DNA from: Amphimedon queenslandica
Taxonomy: Eukaryota > Porifera > Demospongiae > Haplosclerida > Niphatidae
NCBI RefSeq assembly: GCF_000090795.2
Contig: NW_003546247.1
Location: forward strand, 157,778-221,777
Direction of reading: 5' to 3'
DNA: 64,000 nucleotides
In this document: one piece after another, positions 38,484-48,755 of the stretch
Position numbering within the stretch: the first letter of the stretch is position 1
Layout of the letters: each line of letters starts with the position of its first letter
The notes under the pieces: model-generated
The model's database searches: none
Told to the model about the DNA's origin: nothing
The model's input: the letters and a program-made list of their open reading frames with translations, nothing else
Position numbers and translations under genes: made by a program

Positions 38484-39014
38484 TACCGTAGGTCGGGATA
38501 TATTTGTGGCTGCAATTATTTGCGGTCATAAAAAATTCAGTTAAAAAACCATGGAAACTGTTGGAGCGTTGCAATGACAATTAAGACCACGTGTTTTGTG
38601 TTCAGCTATTCATCTGTTCTTTAGCAGCTATAGTGGAGCCATTCACCAATTGCGAGTCCTTTTCTATCTGTTAACTTCTTGTATGGACCGCTACCTCAGA
38701 GCTCTTTCTGCCTCTTTGCTGCAAATTGTTGCTGAGCCGCATGCTGGTGATAATAAACCACGCCCAAGTCAATAAACACTAACTAGAATGGGTAGAGAGT
38801 CCCAAAATATGGTGAGGCACTAGTTCTGAAACGAAACAGTAAAGCAGCTCCAATAAGCCTAAGGCTTAGTGACACAAGAAGGACAAAAGCTCAAAAACAC
38901 TACAACAAGGTACCGTTTTCCTTTAAAATAACACCTTGGTTTCCATTGTTTTTAATTGAAATTATTTTATGACTGCGAATAATTGCAGCCATGAATATAT
39001 CACGACCTACGGTA
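38484..39014. mobile_element. Non-autonomous DNA transposon with ~50-bp TIRs
   Basis: TACCGTAGGTCGGGATATAT, TGGCTGCAATTATTTGCGGT and CATAAAA at the left are mirrored by TTTTATGACTGCGAATAATT, GCAGCCATGAATATATC and ACGACCTACGGTA at the right. Flanking TA dinucleotides fit a TA target duplication. 531 bp, interior without recognisable transposase. Confidence 0.88.
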
Positions 39015-39042
39015 TGCTATAGATAAGCTACTGATGTTGAGG

Positions 39043-39126
39043 GTTACTGGATATACACGAGGATGTTAATTGATTTAGAAGCCGAGGCTTCTAAATCAAC
39101 TAACATCCTCGTGTATATCCAGTAAC
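39043..39126. repeat. Near-perfect palindrome, 41-bp arms
   Basis: GTTACTGGATATACACGAGG, ATGTTAATTGATTTAGAAGC and C are followed after only GA by the exact inverse with a single mismatch (TTAATTG against CAACTAA). Such a palindrome can extrude a cruciform. It sits between two TIR elements. Confidence 0.95.
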
Positions 39127-39159
39127 ATGAAACAGCTATAGTTTGTCTGGTTTGTATTA

Positions 39160-39292
39160 CAGTGTGTGGGTGTCTAAAAGGCACTGTCATCTAACTACCC
39201 GAATTGGCAGTTAGATGATGGGTTTTAACAACCCTGCTGTTGTCCACACTATATAAACTTGTGGGCAGTGCCTTTGATACACCCACACACTG
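39160..39292. mobile_element. Miniature TIR element, 133 bp
   Basis: CAGTGTGTGGGTGTCTAAAA then GGCACTG at the left is matched by CAGTGCC then TTTGATACACCCACACACTG at the right; a second inner pair TCATCTAACT / AGTTAGATGA lies between. No clear target duplication. It abuts the first recognisable P-element exon. Confidence 0.85.
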
Positions 39293-39299
39293 TGGTAGA

Positions 39300-41735
39300 A
39301 ACATATTTTCGTAAAAATTATTATCACTTAGCAGAAGTTATTGCATTTCATGACACTAGAAACTTACCTTTCTCAACAATTCGCACTTCCAATTGCTCTA
39401 TGTTTGTCTGCGAAAACAGTTTCAATCTCCATTGTGAGTCTTGTCATCATTACAGGTATGCTACGGGCATCAGTATTAAAAAATCTATATGTTGCATTCA
39501 CAATTACATAACTTATACTAGCTGTTATCACTATGCATGTTTATTATACTACATGTATACCATAATCAGGATGGTATTACTAAATTAATTGTGAATGCAT
39601 GTCATCAAGTTTCATTATACTTTTATAGAAAGACACTCCATGCTTTTGTTTCCAGAAACAGCAAGTGTCTTGTCAGTCTGATGCTTCTACCAATTTCACA
39701 AACCACCATCTCCTAAATTCACCCTAGAAGGTTCAACGTCTTTGTGCAAATAGAAAGAGTATTAGAGGATTAAAGAAACAGATAAGAAATATAAAATTGA
39801 AGTTGACTTGCACAAAATTATGAAATAAAGTGATGGCATTATTATTTTGAAATTTTCTAAAAATTCTTTTGAAGTAAACTTTTTTTTAAGCACCAGAAAG
39901 AATACCTAAGCAAAAAGGGTAACGAGAGAAAGGGAAACAGATGGCATCCTTTAATGATCAGGTGGTGTCTCTCATATGTCATTACTCTAGCAAGACTATC
40001 CGAAACAGTGGAGTTATTACACTTCCATCTCAGAGAAGTCTTCGTGATTACTCCAATGCTGTAAAAGTTGATACAGGATTTTCAATGGAAGTAGACCGAC
40101 AGTTACTGCAGGCAGTGAAATTGAAGACCACTCACATCATAAATTAGTAGTACTACTGTTAGATAAAATGCACATACGAGAAGAGCTAGTATTTAATAAG
40201 CATAGTGGAAAACTGGTTGGTTAGGTTGCATCAACTGTCATCTGTCACGCTTTGAAGAGGTATTAGAATCAGAAGAGGAGTCTGATTCGGCAACACCATT
40301 AGCAAAATCTATGATGGTCTTTATGGTTCGGGGACTTTTTTCTAATTTAAAGTTTCCTTATGCCATGATTCCATGCGCTAAGCTAGTAGGAGAGCAGTTG
40401 GTCCCAATTTTTTGGGAATGTGTGTTTCACTTGAAATTAATCGGATTTAAGGTATTTTGTAACAAATCTGCATTTATTATTATAATTGTATATATGTATA
40501 TATTATATTATAATAGGTACTTGCTACAACATGTGATGGGGCTTCAGTTAACAGATCCTTTGTAGTACTTCACACTTTATGACACCTCAGACAAATTAGT
40601 CTATAAGCTACAAAATGTCTATGCTGAAGAGCAAAGGTTTGATTTTATAATATCAATTGCTAGTACCATATTTAATTTTCAACTAGATTTATCTACTGCT
40701 TTACCGATCCTACCCATCTTATTACAACCGTCAGAAACTGCTGGGCTTCAAAGAGCCACACTTTATGGGTATATTTTATGCTACTATTATTGCTCTGTAA
40801 TAATAATACTTTTTGTCGAATAACGGCAAGGAAATTAAGTGGCAGTATCTCCTTAATTTATACGAGAAAGACAGTGGTAAGGGATGTGGACTATCAATGG
40901 TTCATAAATAAAAATATGAGCACCTTTACTCAACTTCATTCTCCAAAATGTGTGTCAATCTAGCTGCCCAAGTATAATGGCATCATGTTAATTTGTAAAA
41001 ATTGATAAAATTTTATAGGTACTATGTGAATCTGTAAGCAATGTCATCAAATTAACTGGTGGTCCACAAGCAACTGAAACATCTAAGTTTAGTCTTATGT
41101 TTGATATGTTTTTTGACACAATGAATGTTACCAAATTCAGAAGTGGCAAGAAGTCTCGAAAGTCCTTTCGAGTTCCATACAGCAATGCTCAAGATGAGAG
41201 GCTAAAGGTGCATGATAATATTGAAATACAAAAATTACAATTTTATATTAATATACTGGTTAGAAAGAGTTTGTACCATATCTTGATGCCTGGCAAGCTA
41301 CAGTTGACAAAAGGACCGATTGTACTAAAGCACAAAAGAAGAGGATGCTACGTAGTGATGAAACTTTACTTGGGATTAGAAGAACTGGTACAAAGCATAT
41401 TGATATACATGTATTTTATTATCATGCTTCTTTTATATTTTTCTTATAGTTAAATCTTTTGTGGAGTTTATACTCTATTTATTCTCATTGCCTGAAGTCA
41501 AGGATTTAATTTTAGAATTTCTAAGTAATCACATGTGTCTCGATCATATAGAGTCCTTTTTTAGTTGTGGAAGACAGAGGGGAGGAAGAAGCGATAATCC
41601 ATCTGTTTCAGAATTTTTCAATGATACACAAGCATTTCGTGTAATTGATTCATTTTGTCAGGGACCAGTGAGAGGAAACTGTAGAGGTGGGACACCAGGG
41701 AAGAAGAGAGCTATGAATCAAAATATGGAATAGCT
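39300..41735 (+). pseudogene. P-element-type transposase with introns
   Basis: Segments in order: SNCSMFVCENSFNLHCESCH (39390-39450, the Cys-containing region after THAP in this family), SP-KVQRLCANRKSIRGLKKQ (39720-39780), HYSSKTIRNSGVITLPSQRS and LRDYSNAV (39975-40060), DKMHIREELVFNKHSGKLVG (40165-40225), AKSMMVFMVRGLFSNLKFPY and FWECVFHLKLIGFK (40300-40451), then after a 65-nt intron (GTATTT...ATAG, 40452-40516) VLATTCDGASVNRSFVVLHT. Further on: KWQYLLNLYEKDSG, LTGGPQATETSKFSLMFDMF and FRVPYSNAQDERL (41050-41200), and FFSCGRQRGGRSDNPSVSEF with FCQGPVRGNCRG (41550-41690). P transposases are GTP-dependent cut-and-paste enzymes. The first intron keeps the frame exactly. Frame changes (for example near 39975) and a stop near 40232 make this copy inactive. 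The THAP domain was not seen. Confidence 0.85.
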
Positions 41736-42059
41736 AGATTGCTCACCACTCAGGAAGCGCAGAAAGTATACCACAGATTAATCAATTTATTTAACTATAA
41801 TGGGATGTGAATATATAATACCTCCAATCAATAATAAAATATATTTCAAACAGTAACATTAATCACATTCATATTTTCACTCCATCATTATTCTTCTCTG
41901 TCACATACAGTTGTGTTGTCAAGTGTTTTCCTTAGACTTTTGGATTTCTGTGTAGTCTTCCTTGACTTCTGCTTGTATTTCTCCATAAATCCTTTAGCAA
42001 AGGAATAGCTACACATTGTAACTTAGTGTTCAAGGATTGTGTTCAGAAGATGCTGAGCT
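41736..42059. other. Spacer after P-element
   Basis: AT-rich, with AATAATAAAATAT near 41830 that could serve as a polyadenylation signal. No gene. Confidence 0.4.
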
Positions 42060-42900
42060 TAAACAGAGCACCAATTAACAGAAACGATTTCCCAATAAAA
42101 GAGAACATCATCATTTCTTGATATACTCTTGATTGTCTGTTCTTTAAAATTATTGTCAGCACAATATCTAGTGTAAGTGGCAATGGGTATGTGTTCCCTT
42201 AACTCTCGTTCTATAGCAACAAGGAACTTAAAAAAATTATTGCATACTGAAGTAAGACCACCCCGATTTATTGCATGAAACCAATCTGTGCTATCATTAT
42301 CTAGTATCATCATTACCATCATCATCTAGAATTCAGTATTTTAACTAATGAATTCAGTTTAATTACTAACTTTCAAGTAAATCTTGCATACATAATAACA
42401 ATTCATTCTTAGATGGATGTTCTGATTTTTGATTTTATCCTTTAAGGATTTCAGTATGTATCCACCAGTGTGTCTCAGTGCATTTTCCTCTGCATAATCT
42501 AGTGATTGTGCAGCTACAGGCTTTGAATATATATTGCTGCTAGGTTACATGCTGGTAAGAGCCTTTTGATTATTAGCTCAAAAATTGATCAAGTTACAAA
42601 TTGATAAAATAATGGCGATCCATTGAAGCCAGTGATAAATTTAATGAAAGAGCTCCACATAAGGTGTATATGATCACTAGAGCATAGTGTATGGAATTTT
42701 TCCCAAACATGCTTCTTAAAACTTCAGCACGTCACAGGTCTTGTGTGTGTACAACAAGCCTTCATCTCATTCACAAGCCACACAGATAAATCTATAGCAC
42801 TTTACTTATTACATTGATTCTTCCATATAGCCTCAAGTAGCTTGTGTGCAATGAGCCAGGCTTTCTAGGCCTTTGCAGTTTTCAAATCAAACGGTCTACT
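42060..42900 (-). pseudogene. Transposon-like gene, C-terminal part (EENALR type)
   Basis: Minus-strand pieces in order: WSSFIKFITGFNGSPLFYQF (about 42660-42600), LDYAEENALRHTGGYILKSL and KDKIKNQN (about 42500-42420), then from 42325 STDWFHAINRGGLTSVCNNF and FFKFLVAIERELREHI. The trio EENALR[YH]xGGYx, W-x-x-x-x-x-RGGL and AIExELR is the C-terminal signature of a repeated gene family of marine invertebrates that behaves as a transposon; I cannot name the superfamily. The matching N-terminal zinc-finger part may be at 44.4-44.9 kb on the same strand. Confidence 0.55.
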
Positions 42901-43129
42901 TTTACTACTTCCACAGCACTTACTAACATCATAAAATCATCTATAAACTAAATAAAATGTACACCAAAGTATGCAGGTGTTGAAAGGCCTTGTCTTACTG
43001 TTGTAGGCTTTATCTGACCCATTATCAGAGCTAGATGCCATTATCTCGGTCTAGTGTTTGATCAGCTGTCTTTGTAAACGCCCCCAAATCCCAAAGCACC
43101 TTGCACTTAATTACTTCATAGTTACCAAT

Positions 43130-44199
43130 CCCGTTTACGGGTAGTATAACTATGGTTTTACTAACTGCACCAACCGGTGTAGCACTATTTAATATTTGAG
43201 GCATGACTTTACGCTCTTCCTTAATGCTAGAATGTATTAAATATGGTAATTACCAGCTTTTAAGCCGAGACAACATAAATACATTGAGGCTTAGGCTTTC
43301 CAAACTTAAAGTTTTTATTATAGACAAAAGTATGCCAGGAACCAACATGCTACGCGATGTACATAAAAAGCTCAATAAAATATTATTTCAGCCTCTCTAC
43401 GTTCTTTTTGAGAATATTAGCTTTTGGCTGTCGGTGACTTCTTTCAGCTTCTACCTGTAGGTCAATGACACTATGTCTAGATTATTTGTATGGTTCTGGA
43501 TCTTTATGGAAGGAGCATTTAAAAATGTCAGAACTTCATGAAATCATGCGTCAAAGGGGCAATGTCCAGTTTGTAGAAATTCTGTGTCGAGTAAATATTG
43601 GAACTTGCACTAGTGAAGACATACAAGTATTGAAAAGTAACCTGGATATCCAACACAAGCTCTTTGTGTGTATAGATGCAGAGAAAGTGTGGACAAAAGG
43701 AATGACATCATGTTAAATGCATTGGACTGTGATGATGATCGGTATGTCATTGTAGGAAAAGTTTCACTGTTTAATCTTTCAAAGAAAAAAAGGTGATACT
43801 GGTATTTTGCACTATGAGATTCAACTAGCTGTTGGTGCTAAAGTTATGTTAATTTTCAATGTTAATGTTACTGATGGTATTGTTAATGGTGCTCGTGGGG
43901 AGGTTGTGCATTTTATAACAAATTCAAGTCGATATGTAACAAAAATTTTAGTAATATCTAATGACCCTCAAGTAGGAAAGCAAGCCATTCATACCAGTGC
44001 ATATTGTCATTTGTCCCATGATGGTGTTCGTATTCGCATAATAGTAGCAAAATTTCTTGCTATGGGTATGAAGTGTCATTTGCTTCAAACAAAATATCGA
44101 CTTTCTTTATATATGAAGAATAACTTTCTGCCTCGGTATCAAATATTCAGAGTTTACAATGAGTACCACCCTCGTTGCCAAATTGTGATATATTTCTAA
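43130..44199 (+). pseudogene. Pif1-type helicase, Helitron fragment
   Basis: Motifs in order: VLLTAPTGVALFNI (about 43158-43200), FIIDK at the Walker B position (about 43318), LAVGDFFQLLPVG (about 43425-43470, in a shifted frame), SLWKEHLKMSELHEIMRQRG and TCTSEDIQVLKSN (43490-43640), and LAVGAKVMLIFNVNVTDGIV then NGARGEV (43825-43900), ending at 44199. Helitron proteins carry this 5'-3' helicase after a Rep domain; the Walker A part and the Rep domain are missing here. The usual IIDE reads IIDK, and the frame changes between 43440 and 43800, so it is a dead fragment. A stand-alone Pif1 relative is the alternative, but transposon surroundings favour a Helitron. Confidence 0.75.
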
Positions 44200-44394
44200 A
44201 CTCTTTATTAGGTGAAAACTTGAGAACAACGGATAAAGAGGGAGGGAGAACAGAAAAAGCTATAGAACGATATAGAGAGTGTGTGTAGAGTATGTCTACA
44301 AAACTATGTAACAAAAGAGGTGGCTAAACATTATACATTAAAATTATGGTACATAAATCATAACACCTACCAAACTATTGCCATTCACATTAAT

Positions 44395-44890
44395 CACATA
44401 ACATAAACATTACAATAATCACAACAATACAATAAGAAAAATAATACATGCATACATACACTACACAGCACATGACACATGAATAAAAGTAGACATACAT
44501 CTGCCAAGCTTTCATTCGGACAGTCAATGTCACTGACTTCACCATTTAGGGCATGATTGAACGCTTGGTCATCATCCATCAAGCTATCATAACTATCAGA
44601 TGCACAAGTCTGTAGGGTCACTTTATTTCTGGCGTAACTACGAGTGAACACATCTTGATTTATATGATTGACTTCACTCAGATGAATAGCAATTTTTGCA
44701 CTCTGTTCATGATTTAATGTCTTTATATGAGCCTCATATCTTTTAGTTTGAAATCAAAACCTGGCTTACACAACTCACAAAGAAACCTGTCACTAACAAT
44801 AAACAGATGATTCTCACTATTAACTGTTGTGTTAATGACATACCTTCGTATTGACTTGACACCATTTTGTTTCTTTTTTCAACCATGCAT
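44395..44890 (-). pseudogene. Zinc-finger exon, probable transposon N-terminus
   Basis: Minus strand: RRYVINTTVNSENHLFIVSD, then RFLCELCKPGFDFKLK (about 44795-44745), KRYEAHIKTLNHEQSAKIAI (after a frame change), HLSEVNHINQDVFTRSYARN and an acidic tail DSYDSLMDDDQAFNHALNGE. The C-x-x-C and later H pair resemble a C2H2-like finger. Transposon genes ending in the EENALR block often begin in this way, which suggests a link to 42.06-42.90 kb with the helicase fragment lodged between; this is inference. Confidence 0.4.
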
Positions 44891-45061
44891 GTTCAAACTT
44901 GCGCAGACAATATTAAGGTGTGAAAGTGTGGCTGCTAATGCTCAAGGTGTCAATAATGTTAATTCAGCTTCCAGAAAAATTCAATTGTTTTGAATGCTAG
45001 ATTTTATATCACCAAAACTGATTCGACTTTTTGGTTTTGAGTGTAAGAGTTCTTAATTGCA

Positions 45062-45174
45062 GGATGAAGTAACAGGAATTGCAGAAATGCAAAAGGAATT
45101 GAAATTATTGATAGAAATGAAACCAACGAGAATGCAAGATCTTCAATGCTCATTGAAAAGAGCCACTACCAGGT
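45062..45174 (+). CDS. Possible single exon, unknown gene
   Basis: Preceded by TCTTAATTGCAG and followed by GTATAT. Between lies an open frame DEVTGIAEMQKELKLLIEMK, PTRMQDLQCSLKRATTR, helical and charged. The splice signals and composition look real, but neither neighbour exon nor family could be identified. Confidence 0.3.
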
Positions 45175-45876
45175 ATATTAAATTAGTTTATCGGCATTTT
45201 CCTTGTCATTATTGATGCTAGTTTTCTAAGTACATAATTATTATTGTAACATGACAAAAATTTAATAATGCATACAGAGTTTTAATGATAGCAAATTTAT
45301 AATAATACTAATAATTAATAATGCACATTTCTAAGTACAATTTCATAAGGGTGCCGCAACATTGTTTAGGAGGTCCTTATTTAGGCATCTTTCTAAGAAT
45401 TATGTAATAGTAAGGCAACAGCCTAATGCTTGACAATTACGATAATATTGTTATGCATTATAGAAAATTAATGGTCAAAATTGAAATAAGAACCACAAGT
45501 GACAAGCATTGCAGAGTCAGCAATTATACATGTAAATTCACTTCCGGTTACATTTTGTTGTAGAAAAGTAAGCCAAATAGTGACGAAAATTAAGCTATAA
45601 AGGTCTGTATAACATCAAACATGCAAACCATCATTGCATACATAAACACTTATCATAATGTTCGGCATATTAGTAAGTAAAATAACATTTATTGCTCATT
45701 TGATCAACCCAATTGAAAAATGTTAGGATACAAGATCACTAGCAAGTGTTATGATGTCTTATATGAAAGCAAATTAAATTTTGTTAATTATTTGAAGTAC
45801 CTGGCACTTTTGTTGAGTCATTCATTGTTGTATTCTCACGTGACTGTCACTGCCAATTGAGTGTATTAGAGACAGT

Positions 45877-46143
45877 ATGCCAGAGACAGCCCTCAAGTGC
45901 AGCACTTGTGCAACTGCTTTAAAAAATGGGTTAGTTAATAGTTATGGTGAGGAAATATTGCAACAAGGCTGGAACATAATAATGGAGGAAGATTCTCTAT
46001 ATAATTATAGCAACAATGCTGCACAAGCTATTGAAGGAGGCCCAAGTGATCCAGAAGTTGATGATGGTGCTGCTAGTGATGCTACTGCACTAAGTCCAGT
46101 ACCCTTAGGAGGCGGGACAGAGCCAGATGACTTTATAGAATAG
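45877..46143 (+). CDS. 88-residue acidic reading frame, unknown
   Basis: Runs from ATGCCAGAGACAGCC to a TAG. It begins with a C-x-x-C pair (KCSTCATALKNGLVNSYGEE) and becomes Asp/Glu/Ala/Gly rich (SDPEVDDGAASDATALSPVP). No known domain. It precedes a Crypton-type recombinase by about 120 bp on the same strand, so it could be an upstream exon of that transposon. Codon and residue use are more protein-like than neighbouring AT-rich frames. Confidence 0.35.
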   Translation: MPETALKCSTCATALKNGLVNSYGEEILQQGWNIIMEEDSLYNYSNNAAQAIEGGPSDPEVDDGAASDATALSPVPLGGGTEPDDFIE

Positions 46144-46260
46144 AAATTCTAACCTACTAGAGCAATGACTAACATTTTTTACTTTTGTGTTGCCTTTCAT
46201 CACAATAGTAGCAATAAATCTAGTACTTGCTCAATTCGCTAGCATACAGCCTTCAATATC

Positions 46261-47165
46261 ATGGATAAGAAAGAAGGTCCTTTTTGTCCTCTTCATAATA
46301 TGATGGATACACATTTTCGATCACTGCATTCTGACGGTATTGGAACTAATCCTACCAGTAGCGGTATCATAACCTTTGAGGAGGAGGACTTGCTTTGGAC
46401 GAAAGAGGTATTGGGTGTCAAAAGCCTTAGTCAATCACTGCATGCAGTGTTTTATTACTGTGGGTTGAATTTGTGTTTAGGTGGCGGTGATTAACACAGA
46501 GCGTTAAAGCTAAGTCAGTTTACTCGACTTGAGAAGGCTGATCTGCAGGACTCACACAAAATGATAGCTTATTATCAGTATACGGAACATGGAAGCAAGA
46601 ACAACTTGGGAGGAGTAAAGCAAGTCAGAAAGAGGCAGCCGAACAAGGTAGTGAAGCATTTTGCTAATCCCTCACTTGGAGATTGATGTTTAGTACGTTT
46701 GCTTGATTTATATATCTCAAAAAGGCCTTAATTCAAGCCATATAGTAGTGACAGTAACACATTCTACTTGCGGCCAATTGTTGGAGATTACAGCTGTGAT
46801 GATCCAGACAAGCAGTGGTTTTATGCCCTCGCGATTGGCCACAATACTTCAAAAGGCATGCTAAAAGTATGTGTAAAGATGCAGGGATTTCATTTGAAGA
46901 CAAGTCAAATCACAGTTTACGTGCTACATCTGCCACAAGAATGATTGATGCTGGATTGCAGGAGAAAGTCATAATGGACCGGACTGGGCATCATTCTGTA
47001 GATGGACTGAAGCCATATGCGAGAGTCAGATTTGCAACAGCAGAAAGTGTGAAAAGTATTAGCCCAAAGAAAAGAGAAGAAACATGTTGGAGAAGCTTGT
47101 CAAAAGCTTCAAGACAGTATGAATGGAATTGTCACCAACAATTTGATGTCTGGTTGTACCTTTAA
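46261..47165 (+). pseudogene. Crypton-type tyrosine recombinase
   Basis: GIGTNPTSSGIITFEEEDLL, W-x-K-E-V-L-G and VFYYCGLNLCLGGG (46320-46490) match the start of the catalytic domain in the KIAA1958/ZMYM-like recombinases derived from Cryptons (DUF3504). ADLQDSHKMIAYYQYTEHGS and KNNLGG follow, then VRLLDLYISKRP. The C-terminal half (46850-47040) holds SNHSLRATSATRMIDAGLQE with the H-x-x-R pair, then DRTGHHSVDGLKPYAR with the second histidine and the nucleophilic tyrosine. Cryptons insert by tyrosine recombination without DDE chemistry. Three in-frame stops and one frame change break this copy. DIRS elements carry related recombinases, but no reverse transcriptase lies nearby. Confidence 0.78.
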
Positions 47166-47748
47166 CATTACTTTCAAGATATAACTTGTATTTGCTTTTC
47201 ACTTACCCACATTTTATTATTCTTTTGTGGTAATGTCGTTATTACTTTGTGGTTAATAGGCGGAGCTCAGTAGTCCTTCGAAAATTAATTATACCTATAT
47301 CAGACTTCCCGCGTCTAGATATTAGACCCCGCGTCTGTGTAGCAGACCTTTGGCTACTAAGCAGAGCACTGTATCTGTTTTATTGACCCAGCGGTATCTT
47401 TGAATGACATCATAAATATAAGATCTATGGATAAAAATCCTTGCCTCCACCGGCAAAGGTTTATAAGTGCATAGGGACTCTTATTGTCAATGTCGTATGA
47501 CTTCTCATTGAAAGAAGCAACTGTATCGTCTTCACTTGTGCTCCATGTGTGTAAGTAGTGGAATCACACCCAAAACACCCATTCTTCAAAACAAACACAT
47601 GGCAAAAATGAAACAGAGTCCCTGCCTTGGTCTCTACTCCTTTATAGCCTTCTTTCTACGTGAAAAATAACCTTATTCTGGCAAAAAATACCTGAAGACA
47701 CTTGGCTACTGTGCTATGAAGTAAATAATAAGAAAAGACCGGTTCAGG
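47166..47748. other. Spacer, no gene recognised
   Basis: Contains a short repeated phrase, CCCGCGTCTAGATATTAGAC then CCCGCGTCTG (about 47305-47340). Otherwise nothing. Confidence 0.4.
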
Positions 47749-48010
47749 TACCGTATTTCCTTAAATAAAAGCCCGGGCGTCTATTTCCTAAAATGGTATT
47801 TGGACCTCGAAGAAATATATAAAAAATAAAAAAAAATTAGGCCAAAGCAGGGCTCGAACCCGTGACCTCATGCTTTTGACTTCTGGAACTTCAAGCAGTA
47901 TCCACTAGACTACTGAGTCACTCCTAGGCCTATGTTGCGTATTTATAGTTAAATTGTATTGCTATCCCGGCATTTATTCAAATGCGGCTTCTATTTAAGG
48001 ATTTACGGTA
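47749..48010. mobile_element. TIR element containing a tRNA-like sequence
   Basis: TACCGTATTTCCTTAAATAA then AAGCCCGGGCG at the left and GGCTTCTATTTAAGGATTTA then CGGTA at the right are imperfect inverse repeats, with TA at the borders. 262 bp. The centre carries a tRNA-derived segment on the minus strand (next entry). A solo end of the same family lies near 7.95 kb. Confidence 0.8.
47840..47932 (-). ncRNA. tRNA-derived sequence (SINE-like head)
   Basis: On the minus strand TAGTCTAGTGG is a good RNA polymerase III A box and GGTTCGAGCCC a good B box, about 40 nt apart. A D-stem (CAGT/ACTG) and most of a T-stem (ACGGG/CCTGC around TTCGAGC) can be drawn. The anticodon arm (TTGAAGTTCCAGAAGTCAA) does not form the canonical 5-bp stem with a 7-nt loop, and the acceptor stem is poor, so this is a tRNA relic rather than a tRNA gene. 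Confidence 0.65.
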
Positions 48011-48312
48011 GTTTCATAAGTTGTTTCTGGACATCCGCATGGTAGTATAAGTGATAATATTTACCTCCAATACGGCAATCAGATTGGTCACTTGCTAATA
48101 GGCATGGTAGAATTAGAAATACATTATGTTATCTGATTGGTCATTTGCAAATAGGAATGCTTTAATTATCAATACATTATGTTGCTAAAAGATCTGGTTG
48201 AAAGGTAATACTTTATATAATAGAATTGTTTTGTTTTATTTTTTAAGCCTGGAAGGAATGCAATGCTACCTCTGCGTCGTACAGCCTGGGGTCTCTAATA
48301 AATATTTTAGAG
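48011..48312. other. Spacer with short direct repeat
   Basis: ATCTGATTGGTCATTTGCAA (about 48131) repeats ATCAGATTGGTCACTTGCTA (about 48079), both followed by TAGG[CA]ATG. No gene. Confidence 0.45.
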
Positions 48313-48534
48313 ATGCTAAATGTACCGCTTTCAAAGAAACCTAATGACATCTCTTTTAAAGGAAAGTATATGCTCCTTAATTGGCAAAAAGCTGAGAATT
48401 TCAAGCGAAGGAGTTATTTAGGTAACAAGAGGCTCCTTACTAATTTATCAGTGTCTATAGTAGTAGCAGTTCTTGATTTAAGGATACATGCAAGAACAGC
48501 TAGTCCATTTACTTGTACTGAATTTTGTGAATGA
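48313..48534 (+). other. 73-codon reading frame, unknown repeat-derived
   Basis: Reads KPNDISFKGKYMLLNWQKAE, then VSIVVAVLDLRIHARTASPF. No domain recognised. The sequence just after it, GAATGAGGAGAGTAGCAGTG, also occurs inside the GC-rich TIR element at about 16793, which suggests repeat origin. Confidence 0.3.
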
Positions 48535-48755
48535 GGAGAGTAGCAGTGGTAACCTGATGTAGCCCAACTTTGCTGTCAATGTGGTGCGCAGGTTATGTAT
48601 AAATCTGATTTAAAAATACTATAAACTATTTAAATAAAATAAAATTATGTAACTACAAATTTTAGTGTGCTACTTAATTTAGCAAAATTAGTGAAGAGCC
48701 TAAACATGCTAAATTTAATATTTCCTTATAAGAACACTCAGTCACGAAATGACAA

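Noticed and set aside
39259-39588. 109-codon frame starting in the 133-bp TIR element
   Set aside because: Only its middle part (SNCSMFVCEN...) is P-transposase sequence; the start and end are not family-like.
40988-41185. 65-codon minus-strand frame
   Set aside because: Antisense shadow of P-element transposase.
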